8,997 nt of DNA from Glaciecola sp. UBA1851 (GTDB taxonomy: Bacteria > Pseudomonadota > Gammaproteobacteria > Enterobacterales > Alteromonadaceae): contig DDIL01000002.1 of the NCBI GenBank assembly GCA_002338515.1, forward strand, positions 15,371-24,367. The letters run 5' to 3'. Below the pieces are notes generated by a model. The model was not told the origin of the DNA. It did no database searches and saw only the letters and a program-made list of their open reading frames with translations. A program made the position numbers and the translations under genes. This document shows positions 1-7,362 of this stretch, piece by piece (positions within the stretch are counted from its first letter, which is position 1; every line of letters begins with the position of its first letter).

Positions 1-123
1 AATGCGATAGATGAAATGGTGAATATGATTTCCCTTCAACGCCATTATGAAATACAAGTGAAATTAATGAAGAAAGCCGACACCTTAGCCATGCGCGGCA
101 ACATGTTACTTAGAATAATTTAA
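1..123 (+). CDS. flgF: Flagellar proximal rod protein FlgF, C-terminal fragment
   Basis: The reading frame is open from base 1 and ends at TAA 121-123, giving the last 40 residues of a protein whose start lies outside the window. The peptide begins NAIDEMVNMISLQRHYEIQV and continues with KLMKKAD. This is the C-terminal helix shared by axial flagellar proteins (rod, hook and junction), which packs in the inner tube of the rod. The EMVNMISLQR form and the position directly before flgG point to FlgF rather than FlgE or FlgC; this rests on family knowledge and on the usual flgE-F-G-H order. The last residues (MRGNMLLRII) replace the more usual acidic tail but keep a hydrophobic end. The protein would be exported by the flagellar type III apparatus. 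Confidence 0.85.
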   Translation, partial: NAIDEMVNMISLQRHYEIQVKLMKKADTLAMRGNMLLRII

Positions 124-134
124 CAATAGATTTT

Positions 135-149
135 AGCGAATTTTTCGCT
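135..149 (+). other. Small hairpin between flgF and flgG, next to the flgG ribosome binding site
   Basis: AGCGAA (135-140) and TTCGCT (144-149) form a perfect 6-bp inverted repeat around a TTT loop. It ends one base before the flgG Shine-Dalgarno AAGGA (151-155). There is no T-tract after it, so it is not a terminator. It could mildly affect flgG translation or protect a processed 3' end; that is inference. Confidence 0.45.
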
Positions 150-162
150 TAAGGATTTAGTT

Positions 163-951
163 ATGCATCCAGCTCTATGGATAAGTAAAACCGGATTAGA
201 CGCTGCACAAACAGATGTAGCGACGGTTTCGAACAACTTAGCAAACGCCAGTACCATTGGATTCAAAAAAGACCGAGCAGTATTTGAAGACTTACTTTAT
301 CAAAACATTAATCAACCTGGTGGTCGTTCTTCTGCAGATACTGAATTACCTTCAGGATTAATGTTAGGAGCAGGTTCAAAGGTTGTAGCCACACAAAAAA
401 CACATACCCAAGGCAATTTATTGACAACGGGCAACGCGCTGGATATGAGTATTCAAGGCAGAGGTTTTTTCGAAATCCAAATGCCTGATGGCTCGGCAAG
501 TTATACCCGCAATGGACAATTTACCTTAAATGACCAAGGTCAAATGGTTACGCCCGGTGCCGGATTTGTATTGCAGCCTGTTATCACACTTCCACCAGAT
601 GCGCAGCAAGTTACTATTTCGCAAGATGGAGAAGTGTCTGCTCAGTTAAGAGGTCAAGCTGATCCTCAGGTGTTAGGCCAAATTAATATCGCTGATTTCA
701 TTAACCCAACTGGTCTTCAACCAATTGGTCAAAATCTTTATGTAGAGACCGCTGTATCTGGCGCACCAGTGCAGGGTGTTCCAGGGTTAGAAGGGCTTGG
801 CACTTTATCGCAAGGTAACCTTGAAACCTCTAACGTAAATGTGACCGAAGAACTAGTTAACTTAATTGAAAGTCAGCGCTTGTATGAAATGAACTCAAAA
901 GTAATTTCGTCGGTTGACCAAATGCTTGGACAAGTTATCCAGCAGCTTTAA
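163..951 (+). CDS. flgG: Flagellar basal-body distal rod protein FlgG
   Basis: FlgG builds the distal rod, the part of the drive shaft that passes through the P and L rings and joins the hook. The protein is 262 aa, close to the 260 aa of E. coli FlgG. Residues 1-45 carry the axial-protein N-terminal helix and rod signature: LWISKTGLDAAQTD, then SNNLANASTIGFK (23-35), then RAVFEDLLYQ (38-47). The QGRGFF motif (98-103) and YTRNGQF (114-120) belong to the central beta domain. Residues 219-262 are the C-terminal helix: NLETSNVNVTEELVNLIESQ, ending in VDQMLGQVIQQL. ETSNVNV and the short RAVFEDLLYQ segment distinguish FlgG from the hook protein FlgE. The start ATG is preceded by AAGGA (151-155) at a 7-nt spacing. 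It lies 39 bp after flgF and should be cotranscribed with it. It has no signal peptide, as expected for a type III flagellar substrate. Confidence 0.97.
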   Translation: MHPALWISKTGLDAAQTDVATVSNNLANASTIGFKKDRAVFEDLLYQNINQPGGRSSADTELPSGLMLGAGSKVVATQKTHTQGNLLTTGNALDMSIQGRGFFEIQMPDGSASYTRNGQFTLNDQGQMVTPGAGFVLQPVITLPPDAQQVTISQDGEVSAQLRGQADPQVLGQINIADFINPTGLQPIGQNLYVETAVSGAPVQGVPGLEGLGTLSQGNLETSNVNVTEELVNLIESQRLYEMNSKVISSVDQMLGQVIQQL

Positions 952-984
952 TTTAATCGAAATAGCCAAGAGAGTACGCATAAT

Positions 985-988
985 GAGG
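985..988 (+). promoter_or_regulatory. Shine-Dalgarno GAGG supporting the flgH start at 995
   Basis: GAGG lies 6 nt before ATG 995 and overlaps the alternative in-frame ATG at 983. The 983 start has only a purine run (968-974) in front of it. A third in-frame option, GTG 1031, has AAAGGG (1018-1023) at 7 nt. GTG 1091, which would give the family-typical length, has no visible ribosome binding site. Confidence 0.5.
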
Positions 989-994
989 TTTTCT

Positions 995-1798
995 ATGCAA
1001 CATAAAATAACAACGTTAAAGGGCATAAAAGTGCTTATAAACGAAGCAAGAAATGTAAAGCAGAAACTGGTAATTCCAGTGTTATGCGTTGTGTTTTCAA
1101 GGCTAAATAAAAACTATATTAAACCTGCATTATTTGTGTGTGGTTTTGCTTTACTAACGGGATGTAACTCAACTATGAGTGAGCCTGTAAAAGTAAATGA
1201 CCCTTTTTATGCGCCTACTGTACCCGTTATGACCAAAGAAGCGATAGCCAGTAACGGCAGCTTATTTACGCCTAGTGCAGCGAACAGTTTATATTCAGAT
1301 GTGAAAGCAAGAAGAGTAGGCGACATCATCACAGTTACTCTGCGTGAAAATACTAATGCGACAAAAAGTGCTGGAAATTCTAGCTCAAAAGAAGCGAATA
1401 CAAGCGTTAACCCAATTATTGGTTTAGGGGGCAATGCTTTGCAAATAGGGAGTGAAGCCGTTCAATTATCTATGGGCTCATCTAACGATTACAGTGGCGA
1501 TGCCCAAGCAACGCAAAGCAACAGTTTGCAAGGGAATATATCGGTTACTGTAGTAGAAGTGCTTCCCAATCAAAATTTAATAATACGCGGTGAAAAATGG
1601 CTTACCTTAAACAATGGTGATGAATATATCCGTTTAACTGGTGTAATACGTCCCGCTGATATTGCGCCAACCAATGAAATAGAGTCAAACAAAATTGCGA
1701 ATGCACGTATTCAGTATAGTGGTACAGGTAGTTTCGCAGAAGCGCAGGAGAAGGGCTGGTTAACTCAGTTCTTTTCATCACAGTGGTGGCCATTATGA
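995..1798 (+). CDS. flgH: Flagellar L-ring lipoprotein FlgH (start uncertain)
   Basis: FlgH is the outer-membrane lipoprotein that forms the L-ring bushing around the distal rod. A lipobox, FALLTGC, puts the lipidated cysteine at codon 1163-1165, after a hydrophobic stretch (PALFVCGFALL). The mature part is 211 aa, the same as in E. coli FlgH. It carries the family features: SLYSDVKARRVGDIITVTLR, then an ENTNATKS segment rich in Ser and Asn, then IIRGEKWLTLNNGDEYIRLT followed by GVIRPADI, an ANARIQYSG strand, and EKGWLTQFF near the end. From ATG 995 the protein has 267 aa with Cys57, a signal region about twice the usual length. ATG 983 (Cys61), GTG 1031 (Cys45) and GTG 1091 (Cys25, 235 aa) are alternatives in the same frame. 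I chose 995 for its GAGG spacing. The identity is firm; the start is not. Confidence 0.93.
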   Translation: MQHKITTLKGIKVLINEARNVKQKLVIPVLCVVFSRLNKNYIKPALFVCGFALLTGCNSTMSEPVKVNDPFYAPTVPVMTKEAIASNGSLFTPSAANSLYSDVKARRVGDIITVTLRENTNATKSAGNSSSKEANTSVNPIIGLGGNALQIGSEAVQLSMGSSNDYSGDAQATQSNSLQGNISVTVVEVLPNQNLIIRGEKWLTLNNGDEYIRLTGVIRPADIAPTNEIESNKIANARIQYSGTGSFAEAQEKGWLTQFFSSQWWPL

Positions 1799-2940
1799 TA
1801 CTTAATTTATTGAATAAATTAATTCGACTTTTAGTAGGTACTGCTTTCGCTTTTGTGCTTTTAACCTATTGTACGCAGTTAGGGGCAGCACAAAGAATTA
1901 AAGATTTAGCGAGTGTTCAGGGCGTACGTTCAAATCAATTGGTAGGGTATGGTTTGGTAGTTGGGTTGCCAGGAACAGGCGAAACCTCGCCTTTTACTGA
2001 ACAATCATTTAGAACCATGTTAACTAATTTCGGCATTGCACTTGATGCTGATGTGAAGCCAAAAATCAAAAATGTGGCTGCTGTGGCGGTACATGCAGAA
2101 CTTCCAGCCTTTTCAAAACCTGGTCAAACTATTGATATTACTGTGTCCTCTATAGGTGAAGCGGCTAGTTTGCAAGGTGGCACCTTATTACAAACTTTTT
2201 TACGCGGCCTAGATGGTCAAGTGTATGCGGTCGCGCAAGGGAGCTTAGTGGTGTCAGGATTTGGTGCTCAAGGAAATGATGGTTCAAGAATAGTGAGTAA
2301 CACGCCAACGGTTGGCACTATTGCAAACGGTGCGGTGGTTGAACGTAGTGTTGAAAGTGGGCTAATGCAAAATGATTACCTAACACTTAACTTGAACAAC
2401 CCTGATTTTTCTACAGCACAAGCCTTGGCTGATAAAATTAACGAGCGTTTAGGTGCCGATCCAGCAAATGGCTATGCTATTGCAACCCCCTTAGATGCGG
2501 CCTCAGTAAGAGTGTCAGCACCAAGAGATGTGGGCCAGCGCGTGGGTTTTTTAGCCACCATTGAAAACTTTGAATTTGTGCCAGCTAAAGCTCCGGCCAG
2601 AGTGGTGATCAATAGCCGCACCGGAACTATTGTTATTGGTGAAGAGGTTAGGTTAAGGCCTGCCGCTATTACTCATGGCGGGCTAACGGTTACGATTACT
2701 GAAGATCCACAAGTGGTGCAACCCAACGCATTAGCGAACGGTCAAACTGCCGCGGTAGAACAATCAATTGTTGACGTGCAGTTAGATGATAGCCGCATGT
2801 TTAAATTTGAGCCGGGGGTCACGCTTGACGAATTAGTACGAGCGGTAAACCAAATTGGTGCTGCGCCAGGTGATTTAATGGCAATACTTGAGGCGCTTCG
2901 ACAAGCAGGGGCTCTGCAAGGCGAGTTGATTGTTATTTAA
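1795..2940 (+). CDS. flgI: Flagellar P-ring protein FlgI
   Basis: FlgI forms the periplasmic P-ring in the peptidoglycan layer around the rod. From ATG 1795 it has 381 aa. A Sec signal peptide (residues 1-32, hydrophobic core about 12-25) probably ends at LGAA, before QRIKDLASVQGVR (33-45), which matches the mature N-terminus of the family. Further hallmarks are QLVGYGLVVGLPGTGE (48-63), GQTIDITVSSIG (110-121), LQGGTLLQTFLRGLDGQVYA (126-145), VVINSRTGTIVIGE (270-283), and VRAVNQIGAAPGDLMAILEA (348-367). The mature protein has no cysteine: Ala290 and Ala373 sit where E. coli FlgI has its disulfide pair. The start overlaps the flgH stop as ATGA (1795-1798), with GGTGG (1785-1789) in front, so translation is probably coupled to flgH. 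A GTG at 1783 is also in frame, but the ATG is preferred. Confidence 0.96.
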   Translation: MILNLLNKLIRLLVGTAFAFVLLTYCTQLGAAQRIKDLASVQGVRSNQLVGYGLVVGLPGTGETSPFTEQSFRTMLTNFGIALDADVKPKIKNVAAVAVHAELPAFSKPGQTIDITVSSIGEAASLQGGTLLQTFLRGLDGQVYAVAQGSLVVSGFGAQGNDGSRIVSNTPTVGTIANGAVVERSVESGLMQNDYLTLNLNNPDFSTAQALADKINERLGADPANGYAIATPLDAASVRVSAPRDVGQRVGFLATIENFEFVPAKAPARVVINSRTGTIVIGEEVRLRPAAITHGGLTVTITEDPQVVQPNALANGQTAAVEQSIVDVQLDDSRMFKFEPGVTLDELVRAVNQIGAAPGDLMAILEALRQAGALQGELIVI

Positions 2941-2962
2941 GGAATATGCACAGTATTTAAGG
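2934..2962 (+). repeat. TATTTAAGG direct repeat in the flgI-flgJ junction
   Basis: TATTTAAGG occurs at 2934-2942, covering the flgI stop codon, and again at 2954-2962, where it provides the flgJ Shine-Dalgarno (AAGG 2959-2962, 7 nt before ATG 2970). The copies are 20 bp apart. Between them ATG 2946 opens a four-codon frame (M-H-S-I) whose TAA (2958-2960) overlaps the second ribosome binding site. The repeat could be chance in AT-rich DNA with repeated TAAGG stop/ribosome-binding junctions. Confidence 0.5.
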
Positions 2963-2969
2963 TAGATTT

Positions 2970-3914
2970 ATGATTGATTTAACAGCAAATTCAAAATCAC
3001 AACTTGAGATGTCTAGGAGTGTTCATGACTTGAACAGTCTGAATAAGATCAGAGAAGCTGAAAAGAATGGTGATGAAAATGCACTGAAGGAAGCAGCAAA
3101 ACAGTTTGAAGCTATATTTGTGAAAATGCTGTTAAAGTCAATGCGCAAAGCACAAGAAGCCATTGCCGATAAAGACAGTCCGTTTAATTCTGAGCAGGTT
3201 AAATTTTATCGAGATATGCATGATCAGCAATTGGCGACTGATTTGTCTACACAAGGTAGTATTGGCTTGGCAGATTTGATTGTTAAGCAAATGAGTATTA
3301 ATGACGAAATGATGCCTGCAAGTGCAGTGCGTTCTGATGGTGATTTATCTATTTTAAATAGACAGCAAGTGCAAAGCCGAGATAATAGTGAACAAGTATT
3401 GTTTGGTGACATACAAGGAAATACTACTAAACGAGCTGCATTTGAATCCCCTCAAGAGTTTGTAAATGCGCTTTATCCAAAAGCGTTAGAGGCAGCAGAA
3501 AAACTCAATATTGATCCTAAAGCCTTACTTGCACAAGCCGCCGTAGAAACGGGCTGGGGTAAATATGTTATCCATAGCAACGATGGTGGTAGCTCTCATA
3601 ATTTATTTGGTATCAAAGCAGATAGCCGCTGGCAAGGTAATAAGGCGATGGTAGACACATTAGAGTATGTCAACAACTTACCTGAAAAGCAGCGTGCTTC
3701 ATTTAGAAGTTATGACGATTTTAGTTCGTCTCTTAACGATTACGTTGATTTTGTGCAAAGCAATCCTAGATACGAGCAAGCATTAGAAAAAACAGACTCA
3801 GCGCAACAGTATTTTGATGCACTACAGGAAGCAGGCTACGCGACCGACCCAGCCTATTCGAAAAAAGTCATGTCAGTATTTAACGGAGAATTACTCAATG
3901 GTTTGTTGCCTTAA
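2970..3914 (+). CDS. flgJ: FlgJ: rod cap and peptidoglycan hydrolase
   Basis: FlgJ is a two-domain protein exported to the periplasm. The N-terminal half caps and scaffolds the growing rod; the C-terminal half cuts peptidoglycan so the rod can pass. It has 314 aa, near the E. coli length of 313. The rod-binding domain is residues about 38-108 (ALKEAAKQFEAIFVKMLLKS, FYRDMHDQQLA, GLADLIVKQM). A polar linker (110-158) follows. The hydrolase domain of the FlgJ glucosaminidase family (GH73) spans about 160-310. It carries LLAQAAVETGWGK (186-198) with the probable catalytic Glu193, SSHNLFGIKAD (208-218) where Asp218 matches the second acidic residue described in Salmonella FlgJ, FRSYDDF (245-251) and ALQEAGYATDPAYSKKV (284-300). 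The hydrolase domain is intact, unlike the single-domain FlgJ of many other bacteria. The start is supported by AAGG at a 7-nt spacing. Confidence 0.96.
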   Translation: MIDLTANSKSQLEMSRSVHDLNSLNKIREAEKNGDENALKEAAKQFEAIFVKMLLKSMRKAQEAIADKDSPFNSEQVKFYRDMHDQQLATDLSTQGSIGLADLIVKQMSINDEMMPASAVRSDGDLSILNRQQVQSRDNSEQVLFGDIQGNTTKRAAFESPQEFVNALYPKALEAAEKLNIDPKALLAQAAVETGWGKYVIHSNDGGSSHNLFGIKADSRWQGNKAMVDTLEYVNNLPEKQRASFRSYDDFSSSLNDYVDFVQSNPRYEQALEKTDSAQQYFDALQEAGYATDPAYSKKVMSVFNGELLNGLLP

Positions 3915-3962
3915 TATTCTTTTTTACTGGTTGAATTTAAAGATTACGGGTGGATTAGCCTA

Positions 3963-6107
3963 ATGATAAGAAATGCTGATTTATTCACTATGGCAACCTC
4001 TGGTATCAATGCTAGTAATAAATTACTAGCAACAACCAGTAACAATATTGCCAATATTAATAGTGAAGGTTACATACGCGAGCGTACTGAGTTTACGGCA
4101 AGATTAGGCGGTGGTGTAGATTTTGGTTTTACTGACAGAGTGCTTGATACTTTTGCCCAGAATCAACTTAGACGAGATACAAGTTCAGTGGGCGAGCACC
4201 AAACTTTTAGCGACCGAGTACAAGGGCTTGATAATGTATTAGCAAGTGAAGCTAACAGTATTTCTGCATCCATGACTCGCTTTTTTAGTTCTTTACAAAC
4301 AGCTACTGATGACCCTACCAATATGCCTTCAAGAGATGCAGTTATGGGCGAAGCTAGCGGTATGCTAAACCGTATTAATCAGTTAGGCGATTTTATGAAA
4401 GTAAAAGAGCAAGAAACTGAATTACAAATTCAAGATATTGTATCAACCGCCAACAGTTTAGTTGAACAAATTGGCAATTTGAATGAAGCTATTAATGTCG
4501 CTCAAGGTAATACAAATGTTGATACACCTGCGAAACTGCTTAATCAACGCGACCAAGCAATATTAGAATTATCTGAATTAGTTGCGGTAGAAGTGAGAGA
4601 CAGTTCAAATACAAATGGTGGGGTGGTGGTTAACTTAAAAAGCGGTGAATCACTCGTATTAGCCGATGGTGCATTTAATGTTTTTGCAATTGGTGGCAAC
4701 CCTGATTACACGAATCGTGATCTTAAATTACAAACTAACTATGCTCCGCCAAAACAAAATACGTCAATTGAAATATTAGAGCAGAAATTAGGTGGCGCAA
4801 TTGGCGGTGTCTATAGGTACAGAGAACAAGTTTTAGAGCCTGCACAGCGAGACTTAGGAAAGCTAGCTACTGTGCTGGCAGATACGATCAACACGCATAA
4901 TAAGCAGGGGATGGATTTAGATCTTCAATTGGGTGGAGATATTTTCAAGGTTGATGATTTTAGAGCTATTAATTACCCCTCTAATTCAGATTTATCATTA
5001 GGTATGTCGGGTAGAATTATTCCCGGTGCAAGTGGTGATATAACCAATAACGACTACAAAGTTACGGTGCTGACTGTTCCAACTGGCACCCCCGCAACCT
5101 TTGATGTTGAAGTGGCTGCGGTTACCACCGACGGTCAGCCAGAGCTGGATAGCAGCGGTAACCCTATTGTTCAAATACAAACTGTGACCGCTCAACAAGG
5201 TTTATACAACGCCACAATTGGTGGTATTGAATTAGAATTTGACGATGGCTCAGCTTATCAAGAAGGCGATGCATTTTTAATTCAACCCACTCGATTAGCG
5301 GCGTCTAATTTAACGTTAGCCACCTCTCGTTCTGAAGATTTAGCCTTTGCTAAACCATTAAGAGTAAGTATGAATACTGACAATTTAGGCGATGCTAAAT
5401 TGATTGATACTGTTATTTCTAATTCGGTGGTTGACCTTTCTTTTGCCGACCCAAATGCATCAGCATTTAATGGAAGTCAGGGAATTCAAGATCAAGCGCA
5501 GTCGCCATCGGCCATCTTTGGCGCGCCAGTTATGGTTAGATTTACAGATGTTGACTCATATGAAGTGTTGGATAGCAGTAATCAAGTTATTACTTCTATT
5601 ACAGGCGCAAGTGATTTAAATAACCTATTAGCGCAGGCTAAAGACAGTGGCTCGCCTGCGTGGCCTGCTGAATTCGCGGCATTAAATGATTACCCTGGGT
5701 ACGATTTCTCATTAGAAGGCAGGCCTGCAGCAGGTGACGAATTCACCCTTGAATACAACACTAATGGTGTTAACGATAACCGAAATGCGGTAGATATGGC
5801 GCAGTTACAACAAATGGATTTTGTGCGTTTAAGTAATGGAGCTCAAGGAAATAAAGCGACGTTTAATGAAGCTTATGCTTCATTAGTGGGGCAAGTAGGG
5901 GCTGCTGCAGCCGGATCTAATATTGATTTAGAAGCGGCAAAAGTGATGCAAACACAATCATCAGATTGGTTTGAATCAGCCTCAGGCGTTAGCCTAGATG
6001 AAGAAGCGGCCAATCTTATTCAGTTCCAACAATCATATGCAGCAGCAGCTAGAATTCTAACAACTGCACAGCAAATGTTCGATACGATTTTGCAAGTTGC
6101 AAGATAA
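3963..6107 (+). CDS. flgK: Flagellar hook-filament junction protein FlgK (HAP1), long form
   Basis: FlgK is the first junction protein on the hook tip, needed before flagellin can polymerise. At 714 aa it is much longer than E. coli FlgK (547 aa). The N-terminal axial helix and rod-type motif are at 1-45 (LLATTSNNIANINSEGYIRE). A helical region follows (about 70-215, including RFFSSLQTATDDPTNMPSRD and KLLNQRDQAILELSELV). INTHNKQGMDLDLQLGGDIF (309-328) is the usual conserved core segment. The extra length is in the beta-rich middle, about 345-600. There GDAFLIQPTR (435-444) and GDEFTLEYNTNGVNDNRNAV (591-610) are similar turns that may close separate subdomains. The C-terminal helix (SGVSLDEEAANLIQFQQSYA, 674-693, ending FDTILQVAR) is diagnostic of FlgK. 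GGTGGAT (3949-3955) is the likely ribosome binding site, 7 nt before the ATG. The gap after flgJ is 48 bp with no convincing promoter. Confidence 0.95.
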   Translation: MIRNADLFTMATSGINASNKLLATTSNNIANINSEGYIRERTEFTARLGGGVDFGFTDRVLDTFAQNQLRRDTSSVGEHQTFSDRVQGLDNVLASEANSISASMTRFFSSLQTATDDPTNMPSRDAVMGEASGMLNRINQLGDFMKVKEQETELQIQDIVSTANSLVEQIGNLNEAINVAQGNTNVDTPAKLLNQRDQAILELSELVAVEVRDSSNTNGGVVVNLKSGESLVLADGAFNVFAIGGNPDYTNRDLKLQTNYAPPKQNTSIEILEQKLGGAIGGVYRYREQVLEPAQRDLGKLATVLADTINTHNKQGMDLDLQLGGDIFKVDDFRAINYPSNSDLSLGMSGRIIPGASGDITNNDYKVTVLTVPTGTPATFDVEVAAVTTDGQPELDSSGNPIVQIQTVTAQQGLYNATIGGIELEFDDGSAYQEGDAFLIQPTRLAASNLTLATSRSEDLAFAKPLRVSMNTDNLGDAKLIDTVISNSVVDLSFADPNASAFNGSQGIQDQAQSPSAIFGAPVMVRFTDVDSYEVLDSSNQVITSITGASDLNNLLAQAKDSGSPAWPAEFAALNDYPGYDFSLEGRPAAGDEFTLEYNTNGVNDNRNAVDMAQLQQMDFVRLSNGAQGNKATFNEAYASLVGQVGAAAAGSNIDLEAAKVMQTQSSDWFESASGVSLDEEAANLIQFQQSYAAAARILTTAQQMFDTILQVAR

Positions 6108-6138
6108 TTTTAATTTAAGGTATTAACGAGTTTATCTG

Positions 6139-7362
6139 ATGAGAGTCACTACTAATCTAATATTTGATAGAAACTACCGAGCCATTAATGAAAATCAAGG
6201 GCAGTTATCTGATATTCAAACCCAGTTAGCCAGTGGTAAAAAACTACTGCGTCCATCAGATGATCCTGTTGGCGCATCACAGGTTATTCGCTTAACTGAA
6301 GAGCTGAATAAAATTACTCAGTACAATCGCAACAATGACTTAGTTGCTAGTTCACTTGAACTGCAAGAAACTACATTAAGAAGCATGAATGATGTGGTTA
6401 ATCGAGCAAGAGTTCTAACTGTGCAGGCAGGCAATGGTATTTTGTCTAGTGCTGATAAAAAAGCGCTTGGCGCTGAAATAGAACAACTTAGAAATCAAAC
6501 TATTGACTTGATGAATACACAAAACGCCAGTGGCGAATATATTTTTGCAGGATATCAATCTGCCACGCAAGCATTTGAATTTAATCCTACTGCGACAGAA
6601 AATAGAATACAATTTGTAGGTGACGACGGAACAAATGAAATACAACTTTCCGATTCTGTTAGCATACAAAGTACCACTTCAGGTAAAACCTTATTTGAAG
6701 ATGTTAGAGCGCGATTGAATTTTGATATTGTAAATGAAAGTGGCCTAACGGTTGATGCTTTTCAGATCAAAAATCAAGGTACCTTCGATCAGTTCCACAA
6801 TAATAATTTTGACCCTGCTGTACCTGCTAATAATCAATTTAGGTTCGACATTATTGAAGTAGACCAAATTCAAGTAACGAATATAGGCACAGGCACAGTA
6901 GTTGACTCCCTGCCATTTGAGTCAGGCGAATTGTTTAGTTTTAATGGCGCGGAATTTACGATTAGCGGCACCATTGGCGATAGCATGGACATTAACCTTA
7001 ATCGTCCGCAAAAAACAAATCTTGCTGAAACACTACATAATATGTTTTTGGCATTAAATGACGACAGTTTAGATCAACAAAGTTTTACTAACCTCATAGA
7101 TGACACATTAGTTGGTTTAGATAATGGCCTAAATAAAATGGCCAGAGAGAATTCTTCAATAGGGGCACGATTGAATATTGCTCAATCGGTTAAAAACTCC
7201 CAATTAGATGCAGAGATTGCGAATGAACAAGCGCGTTCATCTATTGAAGATGTTGACTACGCCAAAGCGTCAGCTGAATTTTCTAAACAAGAAACGGCTT
7301 TAGAAGCAGCTTTCGCGTCTTTTCCTAGGGTGGCTAACTTATCACTATTTAACTATATTTAA
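6139..7362 (+). CDS. flgL: Flagellar hook-filament junction protein FlgL (HAP3), long form
   Basis: FlgL is the second junction protein, between FlgK and the flagellin filament. It has 407 aa against 317 in E. coli. The flagellin-like N-terminal coiled-coil region is at 1-140: RVTTNLIFDRNYRAINENQ, QLASGKKLLRPSDDPVGAS (29-47), and LMNTQNASGEYIFAGYQSAT (124-143). The last, with GEYIFAG, is characteristic of FlgL. A beta-rich variable part (about 150-290) carries the extra length. The C-terminal helix has IGARLNIAQS (341-350), SIEDVDYAKASAEFSKQETA (368-387), and ends SLFNYI, the classic FlgL terminus. The ribosome binding site is weak: only ACGAG (6126-6130) at 8 nt, while AAGG (6117-6120) is too far. 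Coupling to flgK, whose stop is 31 bp upstream, may help translation. It is probably the last gene of the operon. Confidence 0.95.
   Translation: MRVTTNLIFDRNYRAINENQGQLSDIQTQLASGKKLLRPSDDPVGASQVIRLTEELNKITQYNRNNDLVASSLELQETTLRSMNDVVNRARVLTVQAGNGILSSADKKALGAEIEQLRNQTIDLMNTQNASGEYIFAGYQSATQAFEFNPTATENRIQFVGDDGTNEIQLSDSVSIQSTTSGKTLFEDVRARLNFDIVNESGLTVDAFQIKNQGTFDQFHNNNFDPAVPANNQFRFDIIEVDQIQVTNIGTGTVVDSLPFESGELFSFNGAEFTISGTIGDSMDINLNRPQKTNLAETLHNMFLALNDDSLDQQSFTNLIDDTLVGLDNGLNKMARENSSIGARLNIAQSVKNSQLDAEIANEQARSSIEDVDYAKASAEFSKQETALEAAFASFPRVANLSLFNYI

Noticed and set aside
3938..3965. Sigma-28-like TAAAGATT ... GCCTAATG before flgK
   Set aside because: The would-be -10 (GCCTAATG) lacks the CGATAA core and overlaps the flgK start codon, so transcription would begin inside the gene.
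5404..5619. 71-codon open frame on the + strand inside flgK
   Set aside because: It is in another frame within flgK, with no ribosome binding site or family features; the flgK frame runs through it without interruption.
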